Notes: generated by a model not told the origin, from the letters alone. A stretch of DNA of 64,000 bases from Thermoplasmatota archaeon (GCA_023381355.1 JAMCUL010000019.1:62001-126000), one strand, 5' to 3'; positions 33,640-43,292 are shown, counted from the first letter of the stretch. A program made the numbers and translations.

Positions 33640-34458
33640 TCAGGCGCTCTTGAACTTCCTCTTTTCCACCTCAAATATCTCCCCGTCTCCCCAGAGAACG
33701 TTTATCACCTCATCAATATCTGAATCTGATGATCCTTTTTTCCTGAATTCAGTGAGTATATCGTTGTATGAAACACCACCAAGCGGATCGAATTTTCGTA
33801 TGTAGCCTGCAACATCATCCTTCAACTTCATTGCATTCTCTGATGGCCTTGCAGAGTTGACCGTCATGGCGATCTCCTCAAGCTTCTGGATGTCATAGGC
33901 TTGGTACACCTTCTGCGATTCAAGAACCCCGCTGGCCTCATCCTCTGTGAAACCCTTTCCCACCAGGGATTCTATGCTGGCTTCTGGATTGTTTCTTGCC
34001 TCCCGGATTGCAAGTATTCTCCTCCTCAGGAGGAAGGCAGTCCTCCGGGTCCAGTAATCCACAGATTCACTGCTTACCTTTCTTACTGTCTCCGGGTTGA
34101 TGTTCACGTACATCTTTCCCTCATCAGTCCTGAAATAACTTGTCCTCCCCATGATCAGGACTTCATCGCCCGCCTGCACTCCAGAGATCTCCTCCTTGAC
34201 ATGCTGGTTGAAGTCCTTTGAAAAGAATGTGACATAAAATGCCCCTGTCGGATCCGCAACGGTCATCTTTGTCATGTCCCCGTCCTCAGTTTTTGCATTG
34301 AGTTTCCCGCAGAAGAGGACCCTCCTGCCCATTGAGCCTCCTGGTGTCAGGAAGAATTCCTTCCTGAAATCCCCCTCCCCCTCACTCACAGTTGAGTTGC
34401 AGTCTCTGAGCTCTGATGAGAAGATCCACCTTGCAGGTTCTCGTTTCCTGTCATTCAT
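33640..34458 (-). CDS. RPA-associated protein (OB-fold plus C-terminal helical domain)
   Basis: 272 residues. The N-terminal 130 residues form an OB fold (GRRVLFCGKLNAKTE, TVADPTGAFYVTFF, DEVLIMGRTSYF). The C-terminus (about 215-272, DVAGYIRKFDPLGG and DEVINVLWGDGEIFEVEK) is a winged-helix or similar module. This matches the archaeal RPA32/RPA-associated family (COG3390), the small partner of the single-stranded-DNA-binding protein. The start overlaps the stop of the RPA large gene (ATGA), so the two subunits are co-translated. Confidence 0.9.
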   Translation of the reverse strand: MNDRKREPARWIFSSELRDCNSTVSEGEGDFRKEFFLTPGGSMGRRVLFCGKLNAKTEDGDMTKMTVADPTGAFYVTFFSKDFNQHVKEEISGVQAGDEVLIMGRTSYFRTDEGKMYVNINPETVRKVSSESVDYWTRRTAFLLRRRILAIREARNNPEASIESLVGKGFTEDEASGVLESQKVYQAYDIQKLEEIAMTVNSARPSENAMKLKDDVAGYIRKFDPLGGVSYNDILTEFRKKGSSDSDIDEVINVLWGDGEIFEVEKRKFKSA

Positions 34459-35549
34459 ATGAACTCCTCCTCCTGGATCTTTGTTATCTTTCCAAGCGTT
34501 TCCTTATCAATCCTGTTTATATCAGTTGCCTTCATGCTGAGACCCTGCGTGTTCTGCCTCACATTTCCCCTCAAATAGAGTGCACTGTGCATCAGCGCAC
34601 GATCCAGCTTCTCCCTGACCTCCTTCCTCAAGGGTGGCCTGTTAGTGTTCTTCAGGTAATCCTCCTCTATTCCTGTCAGGGCCTTAAGGGGTCCATATCC
34701 GGAACTGACCTGTATGTAGTCCGTTCCGTCGTCAACTGTGAAATATGCAAAAATATCATACTCAACCGGGGATTCTGGATGATCAGGACACCTTATATCA
34801 TCAATCTTCTTCCTGCACTCCGGACATCTGGTTATCAACCCGGATTTCTCTCCCATGCTTATGACAAAGCCGCTGATCATGACGTCACCAACAGGATTCC
34901 TGATATCCTTGATGTAAGTGAAATCTGGCTCATTTCCAATGTTGAGGGATACATACTCAATGCCTGTCTTGTCTGAGATATTCAGGCGGTAATAGCCATT
35001 GAATTCATCAAGCCTGGCACCCTCAAGCCTCACAGCCTTTCCTTCCTTGAGCTGCACGCCGAAGGATGAGACTCCGATGCTCCCTGTCTGGTCTCTCAGG
35101 GTATACTGGTATATCTTCCTCTTCTCCCCGTCCTTCTCGTACTCCTTGACCTTCTCGTCCCTGACCATCCCCTCTACCGCAACAAATTTGTCATTCATGT
35201 TCAGGTCCTTTATGCTGTAATACCTGTAATTTCTCTTCACATCAATCTCTTCGGACAGGAACTTGAATTCAGTCTTCTGGTCAAAATATATCCTCACCTT
35301 ATCCTTGTAAGTCTTGGAATAGCATCTTTTTATCTCATAGACATCCTTTTCACGCACCGTTGATGGAAGTGCCCATGCGGTATATGATATGACGCCTGTA
35401 TCGTCGCCTATCAGCCCGTAATGGTAGGTTGTCTTGCCCCTGGATGTTTCCGTTTCCTTGGCGGATATTGACAGTATCTTTGCCTTGATATTCAGATCGA
35501 GAATGTCTCCCTTGATATCCGAGATCTTCAACAATTTTTCCTCTGGCAT
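34455..35549 (-). CDS. rpa1: Replication protein A large subunit (RPA41-like ssDNA-binding protein)
   Basis: 364 residues with repeated OB folds: about 20-100, 115-195 and 195-290. The zinc finger in the third fold is [16 protein letters not shown] (C-x2-C...C-x2-H), in the archaeal RPA style. It coats single-stranded DNA in replication and repair. Followed by the RPA-associated gene with an ATGA overlap. ATG 35549 is divergent from the MTAP gene. The Cys/His finger is intact. Confidence 0.92.
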   Translation of the reverse strand: MPEEKLLKISDIKGDILDLNIKAKILSISAKETETSRGKTTYHYGLIGDDTGVISYTAWALPSTVREKDVYEIKRCYSKTYKDKVRIYFDQKTEFKFLSEEIDVKRNYRYYSIKDLNMNDKFVAVEGMVRDEKVKEYEKDGEKRKIYQYTLRDQTGSIGVSSFGVQLKEGKAVRLEGARLDEFNGYYRLNISDKTGIEYVSLNIGNEPDFTYIKDIRNPVGDVMISGFVISMGEKSGLITRCPECRKKIDDIRCPDHPESPVEYDIFAYFTVDDGTDYIQVSSGYGPLKALTGIEEDYLKNTNRPPLRKEVREKLDRALMHSALYLRGNVRQNTQGLSMKATDINRIDKETLGKITKIQEEEFI

Positions 35550-35654
35550 TGTATTCGCAATTCCATAAATATTATAGACTTATCGATTGTATGTGGCAAT
35601 AGTAAAAATAGATTAAATATTATCTGGTATTATAGTGTCGGAAGTGTAGATTAT

Positions 35655-36419
35655 TTGATAGGCATAATAGGTGGAAGCGGAATTTACAATCTTATAGAGG
35701 TTGAGGAAAGCAGGGTCATAGACACGCCATACGGTGTTCCATCTTCCGAAGTTGAAATTGGTAATTTTCACGGAAAGAAGGTTGCCTTCATTCCAAGACA
35801 TGGAAAGAAGCACAATATTCCTCCACACATGGTGAATTACAGGGCCAACATATGGGCACTGAACAGCATAGGGGTGAACGAAATCCTTGGAATAAATGCA
35901 GTGGGATCACTTAATGAATCCATGGCTCCCGGTGATGTTGTTATTCCCGACCAGTATATTGATTATACTAAGAACCGGAAATTGACATTCTACGACGGTC
36001 CAGATGTTGTGCATATATCCTCAGCAGATCCGTTCTGCCCTAGGATGAATAAGGAGCTCGGGGCATCATCAGGAAAGTATGGAAAGACACATATTGGCGG
36101 TGCCTATATGGTCATAGAAGGGCCCAGATTTTCAACAAGAGCCGAATCCAAGATGTTCAAGCAGTTTGCGGATATTATCGGGATGACGCTTGTTCCTGAA
36201 ATCAATCTTGCAAATGAGATGGCCATGTGCTATTCCATGATTGCAACCGTTACAGATTATGATGTATGGTCTGAAACACCTGTTGAGGCTTCAGAAGTGA
36301 TCAGGATCCTTAAGGAAAACGAGGAAAAGACAGAGAGGATTGTGGAGGATTTTCTATCTACACACAAAGAAGAGAGAACATGTGATTGTTCAAAGAGACT
36401 AGATAGCGCGAGGTTATAG
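35655..36419 (+). CDS. mtnP: S-methyl-5'-thioadenosine phosphorylase
   Basis: 254 residues, trimeric purine nucleoside phosphorylase class. Phosphate-binding IIGGSGIY and [12 protein letters not shown], substrate loop [25 protein letters not shown] and TDYDVW. The Asp residues in TDYD contact the 6-amino group, favouring methylthioadenosine over inosine derivatives. It cleaves methylthioadenosine to adenine and methylthioribose-1-phosphate, in the methionine salvage pathway after polyamine synthesis. TTG start at 35655. The beta-CASP nuclease gene follows after two bases. Confidence 0.95.
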   Translation: MIGIIGGSGIYNLIEVEESRVIDTPYGVPSSEVEIGNFHGKKVAFIPRHGKKHNIPPHMVNYRANIWALNSIGVNEILGINAVGSLNESMAPGDVVIPDQYIDYTKNRKLTFYDGPDVVHISSADPFCPRMNKELGASSGKYGKTHIGGAYMVIEGPRFSTRAESKMFKQFADIIGMTLVPEINLANEMAMCYSMIATVTDYDVWSETPVEASEVIRILKENEEKTERIVEDFLSTHKEERTCDCSKRLDSARL

Positions 36420-36421
36420 AA

Positions 36422-37651
36422 TTGATAAAAATAAAATTTTTAGGCGGAGCAGAGGAAGTAGGGCGATTGGGTATTATAATGGACATGGATGGGAAGAAGT
36501 ACCAGGTTGATTATGGTGTTATTCCGGAAAAACCACCACTCTTCCCCATGCCTCCAGAGGAGATAGATGGACTGTTCATCACGCATTCACATCTGGATCA
36601 CATTGGGGCAATGCCCATGTATTTCCAGGATGAGGGCGTGGATGTGTTTGCCACAGAGATGACTGCAAACACAACAAGGCCGATGCTGAACGATTCAATA
36701 AAGGTCACCGCACTCGAGGGATATGTTGAGAGGTTCAACCGGGAGGATATTGAGGCCATGTACACCATGATGAATGTCCTGAGGTATGGCGAGAAGATCT
36801 CGCTTGATGACACCGTCATAACACCCTATTCAGCAGGTCATATACCGGGATCGACAATGTGGAAATTTGAAAATTCCGATGAGATCATGGTGACAGGCGA
36901 TCTTTACACAAGAGACTCCAAGCTTCTCTCAGGCGCAAAGCCGAGGAAGACGAGAAACCTGATAGTGGAGAGCACCTATGCAGGCAAGAATCACGAGGAG
37001 AGGGAAAGCGTGAGAAAGAGGCTCAGGGACAGGATAAGCGAGGTCGTGGAACACGGCGGCAAGGTTGTTCTCCCATCCTTTGCAATGGGCAGGATGCAGG
37101 AACTCATAATGTCCCTTTATGATCTTCCGTACAAGATTGCCACTGACGGCATGGGTAACCTCATAACAAGCATATACCTGAACACACCGGGGTACCTGAG
37201 GTCCGAGAAGGAATTCAGGAAGGCTGTTGCAAGGGTCAAGGAGGTAAGGGGAAGGAAGATGAGGGAACACATGGAAGATGTGGATATCATCATATCGACC
37301 TCAGGCATGCTTGACGGAGGACCAGCTCTCGGATATATTGAGAAATATGTCCACGACCCGAAGAGCGCAATCTTCATGACGGGATACCAGGTTGAGGGAA
37401 CTAACGGCAGGAATCTCATGGAGAAGGGGACCCTGAATATTTCCGGTGCTGAGGTCAAGCCTGATATGCAGGTTGAGTTCTTTGACATGTCTGCCCATGC
37501 AGGACACGATGACCTTGTGCAGTTCATCAAGGACTGCCAGCCGGAAAACGTGATTCTCTGCCACGGTGATCAGAGGGAGGCAATAGTTGATGATCTTGCC
37601 AACTACAACGTGATTCTCCCTTTCAACGGCAAGGAATTCAAGATTGAATGA
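36422..37651 (+). CDS. Beta-CASP metallo-beta-lactamase ribonuclease (aCPSF2-like)
   Basis: 409 residues from TTG 36422. Metallo-beta-lactamase motifs: HSHLDH (His55, His57, Asp59, His60), later SAGHIPGS and VTGDLYTRDS. Beta-CASP motifs: VVLPSFAMGRMQE, STSGMLDGGPALGY, MSAHAGHDDL and CHGD. No N-terminal KH domains, so it is of the aCPSF2 type rather than aCPSF1 (the termination factor FttA), and it differs from RNase J in lacking its C-terminal domain. It is expected to cut or trim RNA. It is co-transcribed with mtnP. Confidence 0.9.
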   Translation: MIKIKFLGGAEEVGRLGIIMDMDGKKYQVDYGVIPEKPPLFPMPPEEIDGLFITHSHLDHIGAMPMYFQDEGVDVFATEMTANTTRPMLNDSIKVTALEGYVERFNREDIEAMYTMMNVLRYGEKISLDDTVITPYSAGHIPGSTMWKFENSDEIMVTGDLYTRDSKLLSGAKPRKTRNLIVESTYAGKNHEERESVRKRLRDRISEVVEHGGKVVLPSFAMGRMQELIMSLYDLPYKIATDGMGNLITSIYLNTPGYLRSEKEFRKAVARVKEVRGRKMREHMEDVDIIISTSGMLDGGPALGYIEKYVHDPKSAIFMTGYQVEGTNGRNLMEKGTLNISGAEVKPDMQVEFFDMSAHAGHDDLVQFIKDCQPENVILCHGDQREAIVDDLANYNVILPFNGKEFKIE

Positions 37652-37711
37652 ATTAATTCAATCCACACAACCATTATTTTGAAATCCGGGACAAACCGGG
37701 AAAGAATATTT

Positions 37712-38314
37712 TTATACACTGAGGGTGAGCACCGCATCCAGTATGAACTGGATTGCGAATCCAGCCACGAAAAGACCGAATATCCTTGTGATTGCCTTCA
37801 TTGACTTATCTCCCAGTGCCCTTGAGATCGGGGTTGCAAACCAGAAGAGTATCAGGACGATCACGAATATTGAGACCACCGAGATAACAGTAAGAAGCAT
37901 GGAGAAGATGCTCCTCTTTGAAAGTATGATCACGAGTGAGATTGCACCGGGACCTGCCAGCAGTGGAGTGGCAAATGGCACTATGCCGAGGTCCGGATTC
38001 TTGAATGTCTTGCCGGTAGACTTCGGCCTGTCGCCTTCCCTGACCATCTCAACTCCCATGATCAGCAGGATTATGCCGCCTGCGATCTGTATGGCCATCA
38101 GGGAAATTCCCATCAGGTATAGAACTGTAGAGCCGATAAGTGCAAAAACAACCAGTATAATTGTCCCGTAAACAAAGGCATCCTTGGTTGCTGTCCTCTT
38201 CTCCTGTTCTGAATAATCCGATGTCATGGCAAGAAATAATGCCATGGTTCCGAATGGATCAATAACCACGAATAATGGGAAGAATATTTTTATGAAGGTG
38301 AGAAGGACACTCAT
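37712..38314 (-). CDS. MarC-family integral membrane protein
   Basis: 200 residues with six helices. Family hallmarks are FVVIDPFGTMALFLAMT in helix 1 (DP-x-G), GGIILLIMGVEM in helix 3 and VPFATPLLAGPGAISLV in the middle. MarC (UPF0056) proteins are of unknown function, not part of multiple antibiotic resistance as once thought. A second paralogue lies at 50.8-51.4 kb. ATG 38314 with TATA-like ATTATATAG about 24 bases upstream. Confidence 0.94.
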   Translation of the reverse strand: MSVLLTFIKIFFPLFVVIDPFGTMALFLAMTSDYSEQEKRTATKDAFVYGTIILVVFALIGSTVLYLMGISLMAIQIAGGIILLIMGVEMVREGDRPKSTGKTFKNPDLGIVPFATPLLAGPGAISLVIILSKRSIFSMLLTVISVVSIFVIVLILFWFATPISRALGDKSMKAITRIFGLFVAGFAIQFILDAVLTLSV

Positions 38315-38425
38315 TGCAACGTCATTGCAGAACTATATAATAGTATTGTGAATTTAAATAAATTTCCAGTGGAATAAGGGATCAAAAAGGATTTATGACA
38401 TTCCGGACTATATCGGTGATTTACA

Positions 38426-39214
38426 ATGAGTGTTGAAATTGATCTCAGGGGAAAGGTTGCTATAGTTACGGGATCAAGCTCCGGCCTGGGAAGATCCATA
38501 GCAGAATACCTTTCAATGGCAGGTGCATCCGTGGTAATAAATTACAGGAAGGAAAAGGATAAGGCGGATGAAATCACCCAGCAGATTCTGAAGAACGGCG
38601 GAAAGGCAATATGCGTCCAGGCTGATGTTTCGAAGATTGACGACGTCCAGAGGCTGTTTGAAACCACCGACCAGCAGCTTGGCCCTGCTGACATACTTGT
38701 GAACAATGCAGGAATAGACGGGAAGAGACAGATGTGCGGGGATGATGACCCTGCAGAATGGGAAAGGGTCATAGGAATCAACCTGCTCGGACCTTATTAC
38801 TGTACCAGGGAGGCTGTGAAGAGGATGACCGTCAAAAAAAGTGGCGTAATAATAAATATAACCTCCGATCACGAATTTGTCCCATGGTCAGGTTATTCTG
38901 CCTATTCCAGTTCCAAGGCAGGGCTATCCATGTTCACGAAAACCCTGGCGCAGGAAGTTGCGGAGAACAATATAAGAGTCATATCTGTTGCACCGGGTGC
39001 AATCAAGACACCTATCAATGAGGATGTGTGGGGAAACCCTGATTCCCTCAGGGACCTTCTGAAGAAGGTTGCAATGCCAAGGCTTGGAGAGGTTGACGAT
39101 ATCGGGAAGGCAGTGGCGTTCCTGTGCAGTGATCTTGCATCATACATAACCGGGGTGACCCTCCCTGTTGATGGGGGAATGCTTCTCTATCCGGACTTCA
39201 AGCATGGTGGATGA
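38426..39214 (+). CDS. SDR-family dehydrogenase (glucose/aldose 1-dehydrogenase-like)
   Basis: 262 residues. Classical SDR: TGSSSGLGRSIAEYL cofactor loop, NNAGI, catalytic Ser in ITSDHE, YSAYSSSKAGL (YxxxK), and PGAIKTPIN. The sequence INYRKEKD after beta-2 allows NADP binding. Closest general resemblance is to glucose 1-dehydrogenases of the SDR type (also aldohexose dehydrogenases of Thermoplasma). That would fit the non-phosphorylated Entner-Doudoroff route, but the sugar is not proved. ATG with GGTGAT 6-11 bases ahead. Single gene. Confidence 0.88.
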   Translation: MSVEIDLRGKVAIVTGSSSGLGRSIAEYLSMAGASVVINYRKEKDKADEITQQILKNGGKAICVQADVSKIDDVQRLFETTDQQLGPADILVNNAGIDGKRQMCGDDDPAEWERVIGINLLGPYYCTREAVKRMTVKKSGVIINITSDHEFVPWSGYSAYSSSKAGLSMFTKTLAQEVAENNIRVISVAPGAIKTPINEDVWGNPDSLRDLLKKVAMPRLGEVDDIGKAVAFLCSDLASYITGVTLPVDGGMLLYPDFKHGG

Positions 39215-39539
39215 ATACCTGCATAACCGATTGAAGATTGCCTGTGCCTGGCAGATCCCGTTTTTACATCATTTTCCACTTGTGGAACATGTCCTTTCCT
39301 GAATGCAGGAAAGTGATTCAATGAAGCACTGGAGTTAAGATGAAACTTTTGCAATGATTATTCCGGATTTTGACCCTGATCCATCAATCATTCAGTTAGC
39401 TTGAAATTTATCTGATGGCCAGCCCCATGCTGGATATTACATGCGTTAATCCACACCACATGGCTGAGGGATTCGTTGCATGGCACGGTGACACAATTTT
39501 TGCTGATCTATTTTTAGTACTGATTAACTATGGAATATC
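39215..39539. other. Intergenic region rich in hairpins (possible structured RNA or terminators)
   Basis: 325 bases between two plus-strand genes. Three perfect hairpins: 39273-39286 (TTCCAC/GTGGAA, 2-base loop), 39294-39313 (CTTTCCTG/CAGGAAAG, loop AATG) and 39419-39433 (CCAGC/GCTGG, 5-base loop). No long T-run follows any. All reading frames are short. It may include a terminator for the SDR gene and the promoter of the SQR-like gene; an unknown RNA is possible. Confidence 0.4.
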
Positions 39540-40697
39540 ATGAAGAGTATCGTTATAGTGGGAGGTGGATCGGGAGGCGTGAGTGTTGCAAATCACCTTG
39601 CCTACAATTTGAGAGGCGAGATGAGGAGTGGCAATGTTTCCATAACTGTGGTTGAGGGCAGTAAATCACATTATTACCAGCCTGGATTTCTGGAGATTCC
39701 TTTCGGCATGCTTGAAAAGGATGAGACATACAGGCCGGTTGAAAAGATGCTCGCGAGGGGAATAAAACTTGTAAATGGCATGGTTAAGAAGATAGATCTC
39801 GTCGGAAAGAAGGTTCATCTCGATAATCGTGCAATAGATTACGACTTCATCGTGATTGCCACCGGGGCCTCATACAATTACGATGCAGTTCCAGGCCTCA
39901 GGGAAAATACTGAAAACATGTATTCATTCCAGAATGCAGTTGATCTGGAAAAGAAGATTTCCGGATTCAATGGGGGAAATATTGCCGTTGGCGTTTCATC
40001 CCTTCCTTATAAATGTACACCTGCACCCCTGGAGACCGTATTCCTCCTGGATGACTATTTCAGGAAGAGGGGAATCAGGGACAGGGTTTCAATCACTTAC
40101 TTCTTCCCACTTCCCATATCATTTCCCGGCAAGGATATCGCACCTGCATTTGACAGGATGATGAAGAAGAGAAATATTGAGGAAAGGCTGGGTTTCAACA
40201 TCAAGAGTGTTGATGGAGCAAAGAAGGAACTGGTATCCTCTGGAGGCGATTCAATAAAATACGACCTGGCAATAGTTGTTCCACCTCACAGGGGAGCACA
40301 GGTTATCTTAGATTCTGGAATTGGCGATCAGGATGGGTGGATACCCGTTGATAAGTTCACACTCCAGATTGACAGCCACGATAATGCCTACGCGATCGGG
40401 GATTCCACAAACCTGATGGTTTCAAAGGCAGGTTCAGTTGCAGATGCCCAGGCCATAGTGGTATCGGAGAGGATAGCATCAAGCATACATGGTGACGAAC
40501 CGGTACAGAGATATGATGGAACTGGTGGCGCCCTTGTGTTAACTGGCTCCAAAAAAGCAGCGATGGTCAATTCCAGCTATGACAGACCCCCCGTGATGCT
40601 GGAGGAAAATGAATCATTCTACTGGCTCAAGCTGATATATAACAGGGTGTACTGGACAGTTACTGAAAAGGCAGTTCTCTCGGAGGTGATTCAATGA
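39540..40697 (+). CDS. Sulfide:quinone oxidoreductase-like flavoprotein with a single Cys
   Basis: 385 residues, two-dinucleotide-binding-domain flavoprotein. FAD motif GGGSGG (8-13), SHYYQPGF, VIATGASYNY, and AYAIGDSTNL near the C-terminal FAD contact. The C-terminal YWLKLIYNRVYWTVTEKA would lie on the membrane and hold the quinone. Active SQRs use two or three redox cysteines; here the only Cys in the protein is Cys159 in PYKCTPAP. So sulfide oxidation by the usual mechanism is doubtful. A member of the same family with another electron donor is more likely. It overlaps the DUF1641 gene by 4 bases. Confidence 0.85.
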   Translation: MKSIVIVGGGSGGVSVANHLAYNLRGEMRSGNVSITVVEGSKSHYYQPGFLEIPFGMLEKDETYRPVEKMLARGIKLVNGMVKKIDLVGKKVHLDNRAIDYDFIVIATGASYNYDAVPGLRENTENMYSFQNAVDLEKKISGFNGGNIAVGVSSLPYKCTPAPLETVFLLDDYFRKRGIRDRVSITYFFPLPISFPGKDIAPAFDRMMKKRNIEERLGFNIKSVDGAKKELVSSGGDSIKYDLAIVVPPHRGAQVILDSGIGDQDGWIPVDKFTLQIDSHDNAYAIGDSTNLMVSKAGSVADAQAIVVSERIASSIHGDEPVQRYDGTGGALVLTGSKKAAMVNSSYDRPPVMLEENESFYWLKLIYNRVYWTVTEKAVLSEVIQ

Positions 40698-41140
40698 GCC
40701 AGGAAACACCAGCAGATCTACTATCAAAGATTCTATCGGATGAAAATATGCCCTATCTCAACAGCATACTGGAAAAGCTTCCATTGATAGATTCTATCCT
40801 GAAGACCCTGAATGAACTCAAACTTAATGGGACCATGGATTCACTGTCCGGCATGTTGCTCCTGCTCGGTAACCTGGATAGGGTACTTGATGAGCACATG
40901 ATAAATGGTATTGGATCTATGGCAAACTCAGCTCTCGATATAGTCTCCAGTGCCAGGGAAAATGATGTTGAAAATCTCATAAGTTCGGTTCTTGAAGGAG
41001 TGAGGGAGGGATATGAAACACCCCCTGAGATACACGGCATCACTGGTCTTTACAGGAAGATGAGGGATCCTGATATCGCAAGGGGAATACAGGTCCTGAT
41101 GAGTGTACTGAGGGCAATGGGAAGAACCAAAATAAATTGA
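40694..41140 (+). CDS. DUF1641 protein, partner of the SQR-like enzyme
   Basis: 148 residues, nearly all helical, without catalytic motifs. The pattern LNGTMDSLSGMLLLLGNL and ITGLYRKMRDPDIARGIQVLMSVLRAMG matches DUF1641. This family is regularly encoded beside SQR-like flavoproteins and formate dehydrogenases and is thought to be an accessory or membrane-associated subunit. ATGA overlap with the SQR-like gene shows coupled translation. Confidence 0.88.
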   Translation: MSQETPADLLSKILSDENMPYLNSILEKLPLIDSILKTLNELKLNGTMDSLSGMLLLLGNLDRVLDEHMINGIGSMANSALDIVSSARENDVENLISSVLEGVREGYETPPEIHGITGLYRKMRDPDIARGIQVLMSVLRAMGRTKIN

Positions 41141-41450
41141 TGCACTGTCCTGCCATGGAATGGCCCGGGCTTCTCTCCACGGCTTTTTTTAATTGCATTT
41201 AAAACGAACTTCAGACATGAAATTCATGGGTTTTTTGCTCGCTGATTCAAGTTTACCCTGTCAGTGTGAATCTATAGTGAATAGCATGCGTCTCCTGATC
41301 AATGATCTTTTCACTGTTGTCCTGAAAATCAATTACTTTCGGAGTGTGTGACTTACATGTTAGGTTCGTGGCCTTGTACAATTTTTTAAATTGAAAACGT
41401 TAAAATACACATTATAAATAATCTCAAGAGTTCCTGAGGTTTCAAGCGAA
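41141..41450. other. Intergenic region before the RecA/KaiC-like gene
   Basis: 310 bases. A T-run at 41184-41190 and an inverted repeat CATGAA-A-TTCATG at 41216-41228 followed by TTTTTT at 41231-41236 look like terminators of the SQR operon. The right end has ATTATAAATAA (41411-41421), the likely TATA box of the next transcription unit. Confidence 0.45.
41184..41236 (+). terminator. Probable terminator region of the SQR-DUF1641 operon
   Basis: Seven T residues at 41184-41190, then the palindrome CATGAA-A-TTCATG (41216-41228) followed by six T at 41231-41236. Archaeal polymerase terminates at such T-runs. Confidence 0.45.
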
Positions 41451-41525
41451 ATGAAAAAGACAGAAGAATCATGGGAAAGGGGTCTGGAAGATGTTGAAAT
41501 ATGCAAGTGGTGGGCGGATATATGA
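41451..41525 (+). CDS. Possible 24-residue peptide coupled to the RecA/KaiC-like gene
   Basis: ATG 41451 opens a 25-codon frame ending in TGA (41523-41525), which shares bases with the ATG at 41522 of the next gene (ATGA). The product is charged and ends in DVEICKWWADI. The TATA element at 41411-41421 lies about 35 bases upstream. Overlap of this type normally means translational coupling. It might be a leader peptide or a small partner protein. It is too short for proof of coding, and the family is unknown. Confidence 0.45.
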   Translation: MKKTEESWERGLEDVEICKWWADI

Positions 41526-43036
41526 AAACTATCACTAAGCAGAATGACGGATTCTCGGGAACATTGACTGATGAGGTTAGAATTAGAATGAATGATGCTT
41601 TCGAGATATTTAGGACTTTCTTCAACCAGAAGTATGGAAAATCCCTGGTGGTCAAGGGGAACCCAGGAAGTGGCAAGACCACGTTTTCGCTTGAACTTGC
41701 GGCCAAACTCGTAGATTCCCAGCCAATCCACTATCTTTCCTCGAGATTTACCGATGAGCCACTCAAGGAGAATTTCGATTTTATAGATCAGATTTCATAC
41801 CGAATGAAGCAGAAAGAAAGCGAGGGAAAGAAGGATTTAAAATATGTAAGCACTGAATCCCTGAAGAAGCTTGAGGGGATCATTGAAGAAACCAACATGA
41901 AGAAAGATAATGACTTCAGCGGTGGACTCGTATTCGATATCACGGAGGTCATTCCTGAAATAAACGAGATATACAACTTCGTGGAAAAGAACATAGACAG
42001 GAGTTCTTTGATAATACTTGATTCAATAGAGGCTCTTGCAGAAAAGTATCACATAGATTCCACCCTCATCTTCTCTGTTTTCCAGAATGACCTGGTGGAG
42101 AAGAGCGGTGCAGGCCTTGTAGTTGTACTTGAATCCACTGGAAATGAAAGACTTGAATATTATTCGGATGGAGTTGTCTCGCTGAATAACAGGATTGTCC
42201 AGAACTACCTTGTAAGGAAGTTGAGGATCGAGAAACTTAGAGGAATTTCCATAGGCTCGCTTCCCATTTATTCCTATACACTCCTGAACGGGAGATTTAC
42301 CATATTTGATTCACTAAATCTTGACTATCCAAGGAGGAAGATCGGGATGCCCGGGGTTGCTGAGATACCCCCGAACAAGGTTCCACTGGGGGGTGAAGAG
42401 ATTGGAAAACTCCTTCAGCGTGGAGGCAATGCCGTGGATCTGGGGTCAATAGTCCTCTTCCACAGGAACACCATTTCAGATCGGACTGAGATGGCAGTTG
42501 ATCTTCTGAAGAATTCACTTGTCAGGACCACAATAGCTGACGGCAGGGGTGCCATGGATGTTTCTTCAAGCAGTTATGAAACACTCAAGGTACTGATGTC
42601 AACCACGGAACCCGATTACCTTACCCATTATATCACCGCGGAGAAGACAAAGAGAACCAACCAGTTTATCATAAACCTTGAGGGAAAGAGCATGATCTCG
42701 GATTTTCCCATGGAGGTCATTGAGTTCTTCATGGCATCTTCCAAGAGGCCAAACGTATATATCTTCTCAACAGACTTCCTTAATTTCACCTATGGCGAGA
42801 ATTTCATAGGAGAACTCCTGAGCCTCATCAACGAGCTCAGGGTTACAGGCATCATAGTGATAATCGCGGATGACAACTATTACAGGAAACTCAGCCATTA
42901 TGCCTACCTTACCATTCACTTCATGGATGTTGAGGGATGCATATACCTGAACACTGGTTCTGATGATCACTTTGTCATAGAGACAAAGATAGATGATAAC
43001 GGATGGACAGATTACAAATTGACCAAGACTGTCTGA
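41522..43036 (+). CDS. RecA/KaiC-superfamily ATPase (GvpD-like)
   Basis: 504 residues from ATG 41522. That start has GGTGG ahead and overlaps a short frame; an alternative is ATG 41501. Walker A VKGNPGSGKTTFS at about 45-57, Walker B SLIILDSIEAL near 162. The domain resembles the first RecA-like module of KaiC and of GvpD. The C-terminal half (about 260-504) is less clear and carries VIIADDNYYRKLSHYA. It lacks the second P-loop of KaiC. Probably a signalling or regulatory ATPase; target unknown. Thermoplasmatales have several such proteins, none with gas vesicles here. Confidence 0.78.
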   Translation: MKTITKQNDGFSGTLTDEVRIRMNDAFEIFRTFFNQKYGKSLVVKGNPGSGKTTFSLELAAKLVDSQPIHYLSSRFTDEPLKENFDFIDQISYRMKQKESEGKKDLKYVSTESLKKLEGIIEETNMKKDNDFSGGLVFDITEVIPEINEIYNFVEKNIDRSSLIILDSIEALAEKYHIDSTLIFSVFQNDLVEKSGAGLVVVLESTGNERLEYYSDGVVSLNNRIVQNYLVRKLRIEKLRGISIGSLPIYSYTLLNGRFTIFDSLNLDYPRRKIGMPGVAEIPPNKVPLGGEEIGKLLQRGGNAVDLGSIVLFHRNTISDRTEMAVDLLKNSLVRTTIADGRGAMDVSSSSYETLKVLMSTTEPDYLTHYITAEKTKRTNQFIINLEGKSMISDFPMEVIEFFMASSKRPNVYIFSTDFLNFTYGENFIGELLSLINELRVTGIIVIIADDNYYRKLSHYAYLTIHFMDVEGCIYLNTGSDDHFVIETKIDDNGWTDYKLTKTV

Positions 43037-43292
43037 ACAGGATCAACGTATGAGATATCATGCATCTCCGTAATTTCATGTAAATGATCATCAGGGGCTG
43101 CAAGGCATTTTTTAAGAACAATGGCTTCCAGATGGAATCATTGTTCACCGGTGTTGATCTGCAATGAAATCATGACCAGTACATCATGGCATGAACCTGC
43201 GATTCCTGTTTACATTGTGAAGAATGATGAGCTCCTATGATATGCATCCATTGTGAAAATGAGTCTTTAATAGTGGGCAGTAATCCTTATGA
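43037..43292. other. Intergenic region before hemB
   Basis: 256 bases without a gene. T-run at 43108-43113 may end the ATPase transcript. TTTAATAG at 43265-43273 is the probable hemB TATA box, 24 bases before its ATG. Confidence 0.35.

Noticed and set aside
41501-41521. ATG 41501 as start of the RecA/KaiC-like ATPase
   Set aside because: ATG 41522 has a better-placed GGTGG site and an ATGA overlap with the short upstream frame; the earlier ATG has no ribosome site, though it cannot be excluded.
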